From NCBI GenBank assembly GCA_002392655.1, contig DGHK01000012.1, positions 1 through 33,209 of the forward strand: DNA of 33,209 nucleotides, given 5' to 3'. The stretch's first letter is position 1; every line of letters begins with the position of its first letter. The translations under genes were made by a program, and so were the position numbers. Shown here piece by piece: positions 16,252 through 24,396 of this stretch. Origin of the DNA: Lachnospiraceae bacterium UBA3850. GTDB lineage: Bacteria > Bacillota > Clostridia > Lachnospirales > Lachnospiraceae. The notes below the pieces were generated by a model, which was not told the DNA's origin, ran no database searches, and saw only the letters and a program-made list of their open reading frames with translations.

Positions 16252-16815
16252 TTGAGCACAAAGAAGAAAAATGTAGGTAAGAAGCCTATGCGGATATGCG
16301 TTTGCTGTGGTGCGAAGAAGCCTAAGGGAGAGATGCTGAGGATACTAGTGTCCGGCAGAAATACTGAGGTTAATGATTCCACCATTGATGAAACCGGTAA
16401 ACAGCATGGCCGGGGCGCATACATTTGCAAAAACAATAACTGTATAGAAGAGGCGTACGAACAGGGGCTGATAAGTGAAGAAGTAAAGGAACAGTCTCTT
16501 ATAGAGACGGGGAGGTTCAAACTGAGTCTTATCTCACTGGCCATGAAGGCAGGAAGCCTGGCGGCCGGAGAATTCCAATGCGAGGAAGCGATAAAGAAGG
16601 GCGAAGCGTATTTCGTGATCATCGCTGAGGATGCATCGGATAATACCAGAAAGAAGTTTGAAGACAAATGTAATTACAGGGATATCCCGTATGAGATATT
16701 TGGAAAAAAAGAAGAGATAGGCGCACTTATTGGCAAGTCCGAGCGTTCAGTTATTGCCATTAAGGGAGAAACGTTTGGTGCTCAATTAATTAGACGATTT
16801 GGAGGTAACGAATGA
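16252..16815 (+). CDS. YlxR-YlxQ fusion: RNA-binding YlxR domain joined to an L7Ae-type domain
   Basis: The TTG start at 16252 follows AAAGGAG; the stop overlaps the infB start by four bases (ATGA). Residues about 12-85 form the YlxR fold, with RICVCCGAKKPKGEMLRI, GRGAYIC and a following Cys (CKNNNC). Residues about 95-185 resemble the L7Ae/L30e-type YlxQ protein (LSLISLAMKAGSLAAGEFQCEEAIKKG, YFVIIAEDASDNTRKKF). In Bacillus subtilis these are two adjacent genes, ylxR and ylxQ; here one uninterrupted 187-codon frame covers both. Both parts are nucleic-acid-binding proteins thought to act on RNase P RNA or related RNAs and ribosome function. The fusion may be normal in this lineage. Confidence 0.85.
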   Translation: MSTKKKNVGKKPMRICVCCGAKKPKGEMLRILVSGRNTEVNDSTIDETGKQHGRGAYICKNNNCIEEAYEQGLISEEVKEQSLIETGRFKLSLISLAMKAGSLAAGEFQCEEAIKKGEAYFVIIAEDASDNTRKKFEDKCNYRDIPYEIFGKKEEIGALIGKSERSVIAIKGETFGAQLIRRFGGNE

Positions 16816-19667
16816 GAATATTTGATTATGCAAAAGAATTAACCAAGGTTGCAGGTAAACAGGTAACTGCAAATGAGATAATAAGAATCCTCAGTAAGAA
16901 GAGAGATGGTCTCAGAATGACCAGCGAGATAGATGACGAGCTGATGGAATATGCGAAAATGATGATTACGGGTAAGGTTGCTACAAAGCCTGAGAAGAAG
17001 GCTGCTCCAAAGCCGGCACCTGCTCGTAAGCCTGTAAAGAGAAGCAGTTCATCAAAGAGCGAGGGCGAGAAGGAGAAGGCTGCACCTAAGAAGCATGTTA
17101 CACTTAAGCCTAGGGTATCAGCTGCTGAGAAGGCTGCAAGAGCAGCAGCAAAGGCAGCAGGAAAACCGGTACCTGATCTTGCATCTCTTGATGAGAAAAA
17201 AGCAGCAGAAAAGAAGGCTAAGGAAGCTGAAGCTAAGGCAGCAAAGGCAGCAGAGGAAGCAGCAAAGGAAGCAGAGGCAAAAGAGGCAGAGGCAAAGGCT
17301 GCAGAAGCTAAAGCTGCAGAGGAAGCAGAGGCAAAAGAGGCAGAGGCAAAGGCTGCTGAAGCAAAGGCTGCTGAGGAAAAAGCTGCAGAAGCTAAAGCCG
17401 CAGAGGAAGCAGCAAAGGAAGCAGAAGTAAAGGCCGCAGAGGCAAAGGCTGCTGAGGAAGCAAAGAGAGCAAAGGAAGAAACAAAAGAGGCTAAGGCAGA
17501 GGAAGCAAAGACTGAGGAAGCAAAGCCTGCTAAGTCAGAGGATAAAGCTGAGAAGACAGAAAAAACATCCAGAGGAGATAAGCCTGCAAGAGCTGACAGA
17601 CCTGAGAGACAGTCAAGAGGCGACAGACCTGCTAAGACAGACAGAGGCAACAGACCTGCAAAGTCAGACAGACCGGCTCGTCCTGCAAAGGGTGAGGACG
17701 CTCCTGTAGAGAGCTCAAAGAGAAGCTCAAGCAGAAAGGGCGACAAGTCAAAGGATAAAGAAAAAGAGGCAAGAAGAGAGAACAGAGAGACCAGATCATC
17801 CAGACGCGACGACAAGAGAAGAAGCAAGAATAACTTCAGAGACATGGATGAGATGACTCCTGAGAGAAAGAAGAAGCCTCAGAAGAAGCAGGAGAAGAAG
17901 GAAGAAGAGACAATCAAGACAATCACTCTTCCTGAATCACTTACACTCAGTGAGTTTGCTGCTAAGATCAAGCAGCCTGTAAATGCACTTATTAAGAAGC
18001 TTTTCCTTGAGGGAAAGATGTATACAGTAAATACAGAGATCGAGTACGAGGAAGCTGAGCTTATCGCTCTTGAGTACAACATCATCTGTGAGCATGAAGT
18101 TAAGGTTGATATCGTAGAAGAGGCTCTTAAGGATATAGAGGATCCTGAGGATTCACTCGTTGAGAGACCTCCTGTAGTCTGCGTTATGGGTCACGTTGAC
18201 CATGGTAAGACATCACTCCTTGACGCTATCAGAAAAACAAGCGTTACTGAGGGTGAGGCCGGTGGAATCACACAGCACATTGGTGCTTACACTGTTAAGG
18301 TTGGAGATAGGAAGATAACATTTCTCGATACACCTGGACATGAGGCCTTCACAGCTATGCGTCTTCGTGGAGCGATGGCAACAGATATCGCTATCCTTGT
18401 TGTAGCTGCTGATGATGGTGTTATGCCTCAGACAGTCGAAGCTATCAACCATGCAAAGGCTGCCGGAATTGAAATAATAGTAGCAGTTAATAAGATAGAT
18501 AAGCCAAGTGCTAACATCGAAAGAGTTAAGCAGGAGCTTGTTGAGTATGGACTTATCGCTGAGGACTGGGGCGGTTCGACTGTATTTGCACCTGTTTCAG
18601 CTAAGAGCCATGAAGGTATCGATAACCTGCTTGAGATGATACTTCTTACAAGTGATATCCTCGAGCTCAAGGCTAATCCTAAGCGTAAGGCTCGTGGTAT
18701 CGTAATAGAGGCTAAGCTTGATAAGGGACGTGGTTCAGTTGCAACTCTTCTTGTTCAGAAGGGTACACTCAAGGTCGGAGACTTCATCGCAATCGGTGAG
18801 TCACACGGTCGTGTAAGAGCCATGACAGATGACAAGCAGAGAAGCCTCAAGGAAGCTACACCTTCCATGCCTGTTGAGATAATCGGTCTTTCAACTGTTC
18901 CGAATACAGGAGAGATCTTCATTGCAACAGATACAGAGAAGGAAGCAAGATCGATCAGTGATGCATTTATCACAAGAGGTAAGGAGAACCTTATCGCTGA
19001 GACCAAGGCCAAGATGTCACTTGATGATATCTTCAGCCAGATGCAGGAAGGTACACTTAAGGAGCTTAACATCATTATCAAGGCAGACGTTCAGGGTTCA
19101 GTTGAGGCCCTCAAGCAGAGTCTTGTTAAGCTTTCAAATAATGAGATAGTAATCAAATGTATCCACTCCGGAGTTGGTGCTATAAATGAGTCTGATGTCA
19201 GCCTCGCTGCTGCATCAGATGCGATCATAATCGGATTTAATGTTCGTCCGGAGCCAATGGCTAAGCAGCTTGCAGATACAGAGAAGGTTGATGTGAGACT
19301 TTACAGAGTCATCTACAATGCTATCGACGATATCGAGTCTGCTATGAAGGGTATGCTCGATCCTATCTATGAGGAGAGAGTTATCGGTCATGCAGTTGTA
19401 CGTCAGACATTTAAGGCATCAGGCGTTGGAACGATCGCAGGTACATTTGTCGAGGATGGTGCTGTAGAAAGAAGCGCATCTGTAAGACTTTCACGTAATG
19501 GCGAGCAGATCTGGGAAGGCAAAATCGCATCTCTTAAGAGATTCAACGATGATGCCAAGGAAGTTAAGGCCGGCTATGAGTGTGGTATCGTTCTTGAAGA
19601 GAACGGTGATATCCAGGAAGGTGATACACTTGAAGTATACAAGATGGTGGAAGTGCCTAGAGACTAA
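16812..19667 (+). CDS. infB: Translation initiation factor IF-2
   Basis: ATG 16812 lies within the end of the ylxR-ylxQ gene and follows GGAGGTAAC. The 951-residue protein starts with the IF2 N-terminal helix-rich domain. A very long Ala/Lys/Glu-rich region (about 60-240) and an Arg/Asp/Ser-rich region (about 250-360) follow, both disordered or coiled-coil. The core begins near residue 370: G1 [12 protein letters not shown] (about 458), [47 protein letters not shown], then domains II-IV ending in [14 protein letters not shown]-2 is the GTPase that places fMet-tRNA on the 30S subunit. The N-terminal extension is longer than average but typical of Lachnospiraceae. Confidence 0.97.
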   Translation: MRIFDYAKELTKVAGKQVTANEIIRILSKKRDGLRMTSEIDDELMEYAKMMITGKVATKPEKKAAPKPAPARKPVKRSSSSKSEGEKEKAAPKKHVTLKPRVSAAEKAARAAAKAAGKPVPDLASLDEKKAAEKKAKEAEAKAAKAAEEAAKEAEAKEAEAKAAEAKAAEEAEAKEAEAKAAEAKAAEEKAAEAKAAEEAAKEAEVKAAEAKAAEEAKRAKEETKEAKAEEAKTEEAKPAKSEDKAEKTEKTSRGDKPARADRPERQSRGDRPAKTDRGNRPAKSDRPARPAKGEDAPVESSKRSSSRKGDKSKDKEKEARRENRETRSSRRDDKRRSKNNFRDMDEMTPERKKKPQKKQEKKEEETIKTITLPESLTLSEFAAKIKQPVNALIKKLFLEGKMYTVNTEIEYEEAELIALEYNIICEHEVKVDIVEEALKDIEDPEDSLVERPPVVCVMGHVDHGKTSLLDAIRKTSVTEGEAGGITQHIGAYTVKVGDRKITFLDTPGHEAFTAMRLRGAMATDIAILVVAADDGVMPQTVEAINHAKAAGIEIIVAVNKIDKPSANIERVKQELVEYGLIAEDWGGSTVFAPVSAKSHEGIDNLLEMILLTSDILELKANPKRKARGIVIEAKLDKGRGSVATLLVQKGTLKVGDFIAIGESHGRVRAMTDDKQRSLKEATPSMPVEIIGLSTVPNTGEIFIATDTEKEARSISDAFITRGKENLIAETKAKMSLDDIFSQMQEGTLKELNIIIKADVQGSVEALKQSLVKLSNNEIVIKCIHSGVGAINESDVSLAAASDAIIIGFNVRPEPMAKQLADTEKVDVRLYRVIYNAIDDIESAMKGMLDPIYEERVIGHAVVRQTFKASGVGTIAGTFVEDGAVERSASVRLSRNGEQIWEGKIASLKRFNDDAKEVKAGYECGIVLEENGDIQEGDTLEVYKMVEVPRD

Positions 19668-19670
19668 AAA

Positions 19671-19831
19671 CGTACGGCGCCTGGTTATCTCGCAGGTAAG
19701 TACGCCGCAATTCCCCTCGTTCGTCGGAAAGACGAACTCGTGAAACAGCGGCATGCTATACCCGGGAGAAAAAGGGTACGTACGGCACCTGGTTTTCTAG
19801 TGGATACGTACGGCGCCTGGGTTTCTAGCGG
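19671..19831 (+). repeat. Three copies of a 25-bp CGTACGGCRCCTGG repeat plus hairpins in the infB-rbfA gap
   Basis: The 183 bp between infB and rbfA hold repeats starting at 19671, 19779 and 19807. The last two are 28 bp apart. In those two, the triplets flanking CTGG(K)TTTCTA change together (CAC/GTG in one, CGC/GCG in the other), as expected if each folds as a small hairpin. Between the first and second copies lies a 7-bp hairpin, GTTCGTC (19719-19725) with GACGAAC (19731-19737), loop GGAAA. There is also a TACCC/GGGTA pair at 19759-19778. No coding frame or terminator T-run is seen. Confidence 0.7.
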
Positions 19832-19850
19832 TATAAGAAAGGAATAGTAC

Positions 19851-20267
19851 ATGAGAGGAAATAATTCAAGGGGCGGACGCGTGAACAGCGACGTCCAGAG
19901 AGTTATCAGCCATGTGATAGAGTTTGAGATAAAGGATCCGAGGGTTAGCTCCCTCGTGTCCGTGACTCGCTGTGATGTAACAAATGATCTGAAGGAGTGC
20001 AAGGCTTATATCTCCGTTCTCGGTTCTGATGAGGATGCTGAGAACACAATGGAGGGACTTGGAAGAGCGTCAGGCTTTATTAGAAAGAGGCTTGCTGAGT
20101 CACTTAACCTCAGATATACACCGCAGATCGAGTTTAAGCTTGATAAGTCTATCGAATATGGTGTGATGATGTCCAAGAAGATCGATGATGTTCTTGGAGC
20201 AAATAAAAGCACAGAAGATACTGCTTCAGAAGATGCCGCTTCAGAAGAAGACGATTCGGAAGAGTAA
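19851..20267 (+). CDS. rbfA: Ribosome-binding factor A
   Basis: ATG 19851 follows AAGGAAT. The 138-residue product carries the RbfA KH-like core (VQRVISHVIEFEIKDPRV, VSVTRCDVTNDLKECKAYISVLG, ASGFIRKRLAESLNLRYTPQIEFKLDKS). The tail is acidic (SEDAASEEDDSEE), longer than in most RbfA proteins. RbfA acts in late 30S maturation and cold adaptation. The repeat-rich gap before it could affect its expression. Confidence 0.95.
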   Translation: MRGNNSRGGRVNSDVQRVISHVIEFEIKDPRVSSLVSVTRCDVTNDLKECKAYISVLGSDEDAENTMEGLGRASGFIRKRLAESLNLRYTPQIEFKLDKSIEYGVMMSKKIDDVLGANKSTEDTASEDAASEEDDSEE

Positions 20268-20280
20268 TTGAATGTGTGAT

Positions 20281-20305
20281 GATTCGGCGGGTAGCCCGTC
20301 GGATC
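20281..20305 (+). other. 11-bp hairpin with TAG triloop between rbfA and nrnA
   Basis: GATTCGGCGGG pairs with CCCGTCGGATC around a TAG loop, with two G-U pairs. No T-run follows, so it is not an ordinary terminator. It lies 23 bases upstream of the nrnA start and could be a processing or pausing element. Confidence 0.6.
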
Positions 20306-20327
20306 TAATATACGAAAGGAAAACGGT

Positions 20328-21299
20328 ATGAAAGGTGATGTAATAAAAAAATCCAAGCAGTTTTTTAGTATGATCGCTTCAGCTAAAAGCATAGCGATTA
20401 TCGGTCATGTCCATCCGGACGGAGACTGTGTGGGTGCTACACTTGGCCTTTACAACTATATCAACGATAATTACAAGGGTAAAAATCTTCAGGTTTATAT
20501 GGATGGTTTTGCTCCTTGCTTCAAATTTCTGAGTGGAACCAGGAAGGTTAAGCATGACCCTGTTGACGAGCATTATGATCTGGCTGTTTCAGTCGATGTA
20601 GCTTCAAAGAACCGTCTTGGAAAATTCGAAGAGATATTTAATTCGGCGATTTCAGCTGCATGCATAGATCATCATGTAAGCAATGAGGGCTTCGGAGATC
20701 TCTGCTATGTTGATGCAACAGCATCGAGTGCTTGTGAGGTTCTCTGCGACCTTATGGATCCGGATAAGATAAGCGCAAAAACCGCAAGCTGTCTTTATAC
20801 CGGAATCGTCCATGATACGGGCGTTTTCAAGTATACAAGCACTAGTCGCAAGACTATGGAGATAGGTGGAATGCTTATCGAGAAGGGTGCCCCTTCAGAT
20901 GTGATTATCGATGATACATTTTACAAAAAGACCTTTAAGCAGAATAAGCTTATGGCAAGGGTTGTCCTTGATTCAGTGCTTTACGAAGGCGGCAAGATCG
21001 TTTTCGGAACGGCTTCAAAGGAGATATTCAAGGAATACAAATGTACGACAATGGATACTGAGGGTATCGTTGAGCAGCTTCGTCTGACGGATGGAGCAGA
21101 GGTTGCTATTTTCGCTTATCAGCTTACAAAGAATACTTATAAGTTCTCACTTAGAGCTAAGCATTATGTTGATGTAAATAAGATCGCAAATATATTTGGC
21201 GGCGGTGGACATATGAAGGCTGCCGGCTTTGAAACGGAAATCGAGCTTGAAAAGGCTGTTGAGATGCTGATCGAGGAAATCAAGAAGCAGCTGAAGTAA
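20328..21299 (+). CDS. nrnA: DHH/DHHA1 phosphoesterase: NrnA-like oligoribonuclease/pAp phosphatase
   Basis: ATG 20328 follows GAAAGGAAAA. The 323-residue protein has the DHH active-site motifs: GHVHPDGDCVGA, VSVDVASKNRLG, IDHHVSN and GIVHDTGVFKYTSTSR. The DHHA1 substrate-binding motif GGGHMKAAGFE is near the C-terminus. Members degrade short RNA oligonucleotides and dephosphorylate 3'-phosphoadenosine 5'-phosphate, and this operon position (between rbfA and truB) is standard in Clostridia. Length is normal for NrnA. Confidence 0.93.
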   Translation: MKGDVIKKSKQFFSMIASAKSIAIIGHVHPDGDCVGATLGLYNYINDNYKGKNLQVYMDGFAPCFKFLSGTRKVKHDPVDEHYDLAVSVDVASKNRLGKFEEIFNSAISAACIDHHVSNEGFGDLCYVDATASSACEVLCDLMDPDKISAKTASCLYTGIVHDTGVFKYTSTSRKTMEIGGMLIEKGAPSDVIIDDTFYKKTFKQNKLMARVVLDSVLYEGGKIVFGTASKEIFKEYKCTTMDTEGIVEQLRLTDGAEVAIFAYQLTKNTYKFSLRAKHYVDVNKIANIFGGGGHMKAAGFETEIELEKAVEMLIEEIKKQLK

Positions 21300-21329
21300 A
21301 AAAGATGATTTTAAGTGAGGTGTGGGCAG

Positions 21330-22397
21330 GTGTATAACGGAATAGTTAATGTTTATAAAGAACCCGGCTTCACTTCGCATGATGTAGTTGCAAAGCTGAG
21401 AGGTATTTATGGTCAGAAAAAGGTCGGCCACACCGGAACGCTTGATCCGATGGCTGAGGGCGTGCTGATCGTTGTTCTTGGCCAGGCAACGAAGCTTTCT
21501 GATCTGATACTGACCAGCAGGAAGCAGTATATAGCAACTATGAAGCTCGGAGTCATTACTGAAACAGATGATACGACCGGAGAGAAGCAGAAGCTTTGTG
21601 ATGGTGATAAGCTACGCGCTTTAGTGAGCGATGAGAAGGAACTTAGAAATAAGCTTGAAAGCTTGTTTAAAGAGTTCCTCGGAAAGTCGATGCAGGTGCC
21701 GCCACTTTATAGTGCGATCAAGATAAACGGTAAGAAGCTTTATGAATATGCCCGAGAGGGGATAGAGATAAAGCCGGATGCAAGGCCTGTTGAGATATAT
21801 AGCCTCGAGCTTATGGATGTCGAAATCAGTATGGCTGATAGCACGAGTGCGGATAACTTGAATTCTGATAACGTGAGTGCGATGGATTGTTATGTGCGAT
21901 TCAAGGTCGACTGCTCGAAGGGTACTTATATAAGAGCCCTTATCAGGGATATGGGCGAGAAGCTTGGTGTAGGTGCTGCAATGTCAGCCCTTGTGCGTGA
22001 TGAGATAAATGGCATCTATGCAAAGGACGGACTTAGAATAGAAGAGCTGCAGAAGCTTAAGGAAGAAGGAAGACTTGGAGAAACAGTTCTTCCGATAGAT
22101 AAGCTGCTTTCTGACTATCCTTCTGTAAGGGTAAAGAAAAGTGGTGAGAAGCTTTTAGCTAATGGGAACAGACTCAGGAGAGAGGATATAGAGGTACTCC
22201 GAGGTAATGAGATATCAGGCGATAATGAGATGTCAAGCGATATTGAGATGTCAGATAATGCGATGATATCAGTAGAAACAGATACGCAAGCTCTTGATAA
22301 AGTCGATTTCTTCAGAGTTTATCTGGGTGATGAGCTAAAAGCACTTTATACATATGATAAACAAAAAAGAGACTATAAGGTTTTTAAAATGCTATGA
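21330..22397 (+). CDS. truB: tRNA pseudouridine(55) synthase TruB, with two extra segments
   Basis: I choose GTG 21330 (product begins MYNGIVNVYKEPG, as TruB proteins normally do), with GTGAGG nine bases upstream. An in-frame GTG at 21315 would add only five residues and overlap that site. The 355-residue protein has the catalytic motif GHTGTLDPMAEGVLIV and later FKVDCSKGTYIRALIRDMG. It modifies U55 in the T-loop of tRNAs. It is longer than the usual 290-310 residues owing to two Ser/Asp/Asn/Met-rich insertions: about residues 168-185 and about 290-318, where S-x-D-[NI]-E-M units repeat. The stop overlaps the ribF start by four bases. Confidence 0.93.
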   Translation: MYNGIVNVYKEPGFTSHDVVAKLRGIYGQKKVGHTGTLDPMAEGVLIVVLGQATKLSDLILTSRKQYIATMKLGVITETDDTTGEKQKLCDGDKLRALVSDEKELRNKLESLFKEFLGKSMQVPPLYSAIKINGKKLYEYAREGIEIKPDARPVEIYSLELMDVEISMADSTSADNLNSDNVSAMDCYVRFKVDCSKGTYIRALIRDMGEKLGVGAAMSALVRDEINGIYAKDGLRIEELQKLKEEGRLGETVLPIDKLLSDYPSVRVKKSGEKLLANGNRLRREDIEVLRGNEISGDNEMSSDIEMSDNAMISVETDTQALDKVDFFRVYLGDELKALYTYDKQKRDYKVFKML

Positions 22398-23275
22398 CAG
22401 AGTCAGCAATAACAATAGGAAAATTTGACGGGATTCATAAGGGACATCAGCTGCTTATAGAGGATGTTGTGAGGGTTTCCAAGGAAAACGGATACAGAAG
22501 CATCTGTTACAAGCTTGACTTCGGTGACAGCACTCTGATGACGAGAGAAGAGGATGAGGAGATACTGAAGAGCATTGGGATAGATGAGATAATCCGTCCT
22601 GAATTCAGCCCTGAATTTGCTTCGATGAGTCATAATGAATTCGTGCAGAGGATTCTTGTTGATGATCTAAACGTCCGCTACGTCGCAGTCGGAACCGACT
22701 TTAGATACGGTAAGGACAGGCAGGGAGATGTAAATACACTGAGTATATCAGGTGATACATTTGGCTTTGATGTAAACATCATCGATAAGCTGAAAATAGA
22801 GGATGAGATAGTAAGCTCAACCCGAATCAGAAAATGCCTTGAGGATGGTAAAGTATCAGAGGCGTCCGAACTGATGGGCCACCCATACAAAATAACCGGT
22901 GAGGTTGCAGGTGGAAAAAAGCTCGGAAGAACACTTGGATATCCTACTATTAATGTGGACTACGACGTGCGAAAGAAGCTTCCGAAGTACGGAGTATATG
23001 CAAGCAGAGTTCTGATCCATGCTTCTGGCAATAAGGAGAACTCTGACATTCGTGAGTTTCGTGGTATTACAAACATAGGGATACGTCCGTCAGTTGACGA
23101 CGGAGATAGGGTAACGATAGAAACCTTTATATATGACTTTAACGAAGATATATATGGAAGCTTCGTAGAGGTAATTCCCGAAAAGTTTATCCGAGAAGAA
23201 AGAAGATTTGCAGGCCTGGATGAGCTGACCGAACAGATCAGCCATGACATAGAAGTAGCAAAATCCGAGAATTAA
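22394..23275 (+). CDS. ribF: Bifunctional riboflavin kinase/FAD synthetase RibF
   Basis: ATG 22394 overlaps the end of truB (ATGA), implying translational coupling. The 293-residue protein has an N-terminal nucleotidyltransferase domain (AITIGKFDGIHKGHQ; SSTRIRKCLEDG as the ISSTxIR motif). The C-terminal flavokinase domain is seen in GKKLGRTLGYPTINV, GVYASRV, GITNIGIRP and IYGSFVEVIPEKFIREERRF. It makes FMN and then FAD from riboflavin in the cytoplasm. Length is near the family norm with a short N-terminus. It ends the operon; the tRNA gene starts six bases after its stop. Confidence 0.95.
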   Translation: MTESAITIGKFDGIHKGHQLLIEDVVRVSKENGYRSICYKLDFGDSTLMTREEDEEILKSIGIDEIIRPEFSPEFASMSHNEFVQRILVDDLNVRYVAVGTDFRYGKDRQGDVNTLSISGDTFGFDVNIIDKLKIEDEIVSSTRIRKCLEDGKVSEASELMGHPYKITGEVAGGKKLGRTLGYPTINVDYDVRKKLPKYGVYASRVLIHASGNKENSDIREFRGITNIGIRPSVDDGDRVTIETFIYDFNEDIYGSFVEVIPEKFIREERRFAGLDELTEQISHDIEVAKSEN

Positions 23276-23281
23276 AAAAAA

Positions 23282-23353
23282 GCACCAGTAGCTCAGTGGA
23301 TAGAGCAATGGCCTCCGGAGCCATGTGCGTGGGTTCGATTCCCGTCTGGTGCA
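23282..23353 (+). tRNA. tRNA-Arg, anticodon CCG
   Basis: All arms can be drawn: acceptor GCACCAG/CTGGTGC with discriminator A, D-stem GCTC/GAGC, anticodon stem ATGGC/GCCAT with loop CTCCGGA (anticodon CCG, reading CGG). The T-stem is GTGGG/CCCGT (two G-U pairs) with loop TTCGATT. Total 72 nt; CCA is not encoded. It lies immediately after ribF and is followed by inverted and direct copies of its own 3' end. Confidence 0.95.
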
Positions 23354-23602
23354 ATTTATTGCACCAGACGGGAATCGAACAGCGAGACCTTGGTGCGAAG
23401 CAGCAAGAGAATGTCCCTGTGGGACATTCGGGTCGAAGCCCGGCCTGAATTAGCTCACGATTCGAAGAATCGTGGGTCTGTCGAAGACAGATACGTTCCA
23501 CGTAGTGGAACCAAGACTTGCTTGTCAAGTCTTGCAAGCTTGCGTAGCAAGATTGGTACAAAGGCGGCTGAGCCGCCGGCGGGATTCCCGTCTGGTGCAA
23601 TT
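23337..23602 (+). repeat. 20-bp direct repeats of the tRNA-Arg 3' end bracketing a 246-bp unit (att-like)
   Basis: The 20 bases at 23337-23356, from the T-loop through the discriminator into the trailer (GATTCCCG...TGCAATT), recur exactly at 23583-23602. This is how tRNA-targeting integrated elements look (gene-restoring attL plus attR). No integrase lies between, so if it is an insertion it is non-autonomous. Confidence 0.8.
23358..23601 (+). other. tRNA-linked hairpin array with terminal inverted repeats
   Basis: The element is bounded by 19-bp perfect inverted repeats (23358-23376 and 23583-23601), both made of tRNA-Arg 3'-end sequence. The interior holds successive small hairpins: 23409-23429 (9 bp, loop TGT), 23429-23442 (5 bp with one T-G, loop CGAA), 23456-23474 (8 bp, loop GAA), and 23476-23492 (7 bp, loop GAA). 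Then come 23495-23511 (7 bp, loop GTA), 23513-23533 (8 bp, loop CTTGT), 23535-23555 (9 positions, one mismatch, loop GTA) and 23563-23577 (6 bp, loop TGA). Four have C(GNA)G triloops. Open frames here are by-products of the palindromes. It occupies most of the 339-bp gene-free stretch after the tRNA. It could be a structured ncRNA, a non-autonomous mobile element folding as single-stranded DNA, or both. Confidence 0.85.
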
Positions 23603-23619
23603 AATTCGGCTTAGCCTAG

Positions 23620-23647
23620 TTGATTTTAAAAATATAATGTGTATAAT
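23620..23647 (+). promoter_or_regulatory. Promoter for the downstream envelope-gene region
   Basis: TTGATT (23620-23625), a 16-bp spacer and a perfect TATAAT (23642-23647), 45 bases before the start at 23693. It lies just outside the hairpin array. Confidence 0.6.
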
Positions 23648-23692
23648 GATAGAAGTATTATGAGTTAAATGTGTTTATATATGAGGTGAATG

Positions 23693-24316
23693 ATGGCACG
23701 TAATAGAAAAAAAGAAGTAAAAGTTAAGAAGATGCTTTTGACTGTCTGGTTCTTATTCCTGATAGCCCTCGCTGCTTTTGGATTTATCCTTTACAAGAAG
23801 AGAAAATCCATAAAGGAAGATTTCCAGTTTTCAACCAGATTTTCTTATCAGACAAATGCTAATCAGGATATTAATGCTCTGATAATTACATATCTGAATG
23901 CTTACGCATCCTGTGATCAGGAGCTTCTGAAGCAGTGTGTGACAGATCCTTCACAGTTTGAGGATATGACAAATGTCCAGAGACAGTCCAAGGTCATCAC
24001 TGCATATACAAACATCAACTGCTACACAGTAAGCGGTTACGATGAGAATTCTACGATAGTTTATCCGGTCACAAACATTTCCATACTGGATGTGTCTTCT
24101 ACACCGCTTGATATCCCCGGACCATTCTATGTAGTGAATCAGAATGGTCAGTACCTCATCGAGAATGGTGAGCTTAGTAAAGATGTTCAGACTTATATGA
24201 ACAAGGTTGGTCAGACCAAGGATATTCAGGATCTCTATGAGACTGTTAAGAAGGACGAGGACAAATGTGCTGCCGAGGATCCTACATTTAAGGACTTTAT
24301 GGACAGACTTCAATAA
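23693..24316 (+). CDS. Membrane-anchored protein of unknown function
   Basis: Two ATGs are adjacent (23690 and 23693). I choose 23693 because GAGGTGA lies about four bases upstream, whereas 23690 would be only one base away. The 207-residue product has a basic N-terminus (RNRKKEVKVKK), one transmembrane segment (about 14-34) and an extracellular part of about 170 residues. Its D-I-N-A-L-I-x-x-Y-L-N-A-Y-A pattern followed by strands looks like an NTF2-like or similar small alpha/beta domain. No catalytic motif is recognised. The lipoprotein gene follows after 80 bp. Confidence 0.75.
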   Translation: MARNRKKEVKVKKMLLTVWFLFLIALAAFGFILYKKRKSIKEDFQFSTRFSYQTNANQDINALIITYLNAYASCDQELLKQCVTDPSQFEDMTNVQRQSKVITAYTNINCYTVSGYDENSTIVYPVTNISILDVSSTPLDIPGPFYVVNQNGQYLIENGELSKDVQTYMNKVGQTKDIQDLYETVKKDEDKCAAEDPTFKDFMDRLQ

Positions 24317-24396
24317 CTAAGCTTCGTAATTATATGAGCTGTTCGACTGGCTTCATAGGTCGATATATATAAACAAAAGGGATGAGGAGAGTAAGT

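Noticed and set aside
16252..16815. Fusion caused by a sequencing error joining two genes
   Set aside because: There is no overlap, extra ribosome binding site or start at the domain boundary, and the frame is smooth throughout.
16826..17845. Long minus-strand open frame (339 codons) opposite infB
   Set aside because: It is the mirror of the Ala/Lys/Glu-rich repeats of IF-2, has a Ser/Ala/Phe-only composition, no ribosome binding site and no family motif.
23358..23601. CRISPR array
   Set aside because: The hairpins differ in sequence and spacing; there is no constant repeat alternating with unique spacers, and no cas gene.
23390..23614. Open frames on both strands through the tRNA-linked element
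   Set aside because: They follow the palindromes, have no ribosome binding site and no protein-like composition; the hairpin structure explains the sequence.
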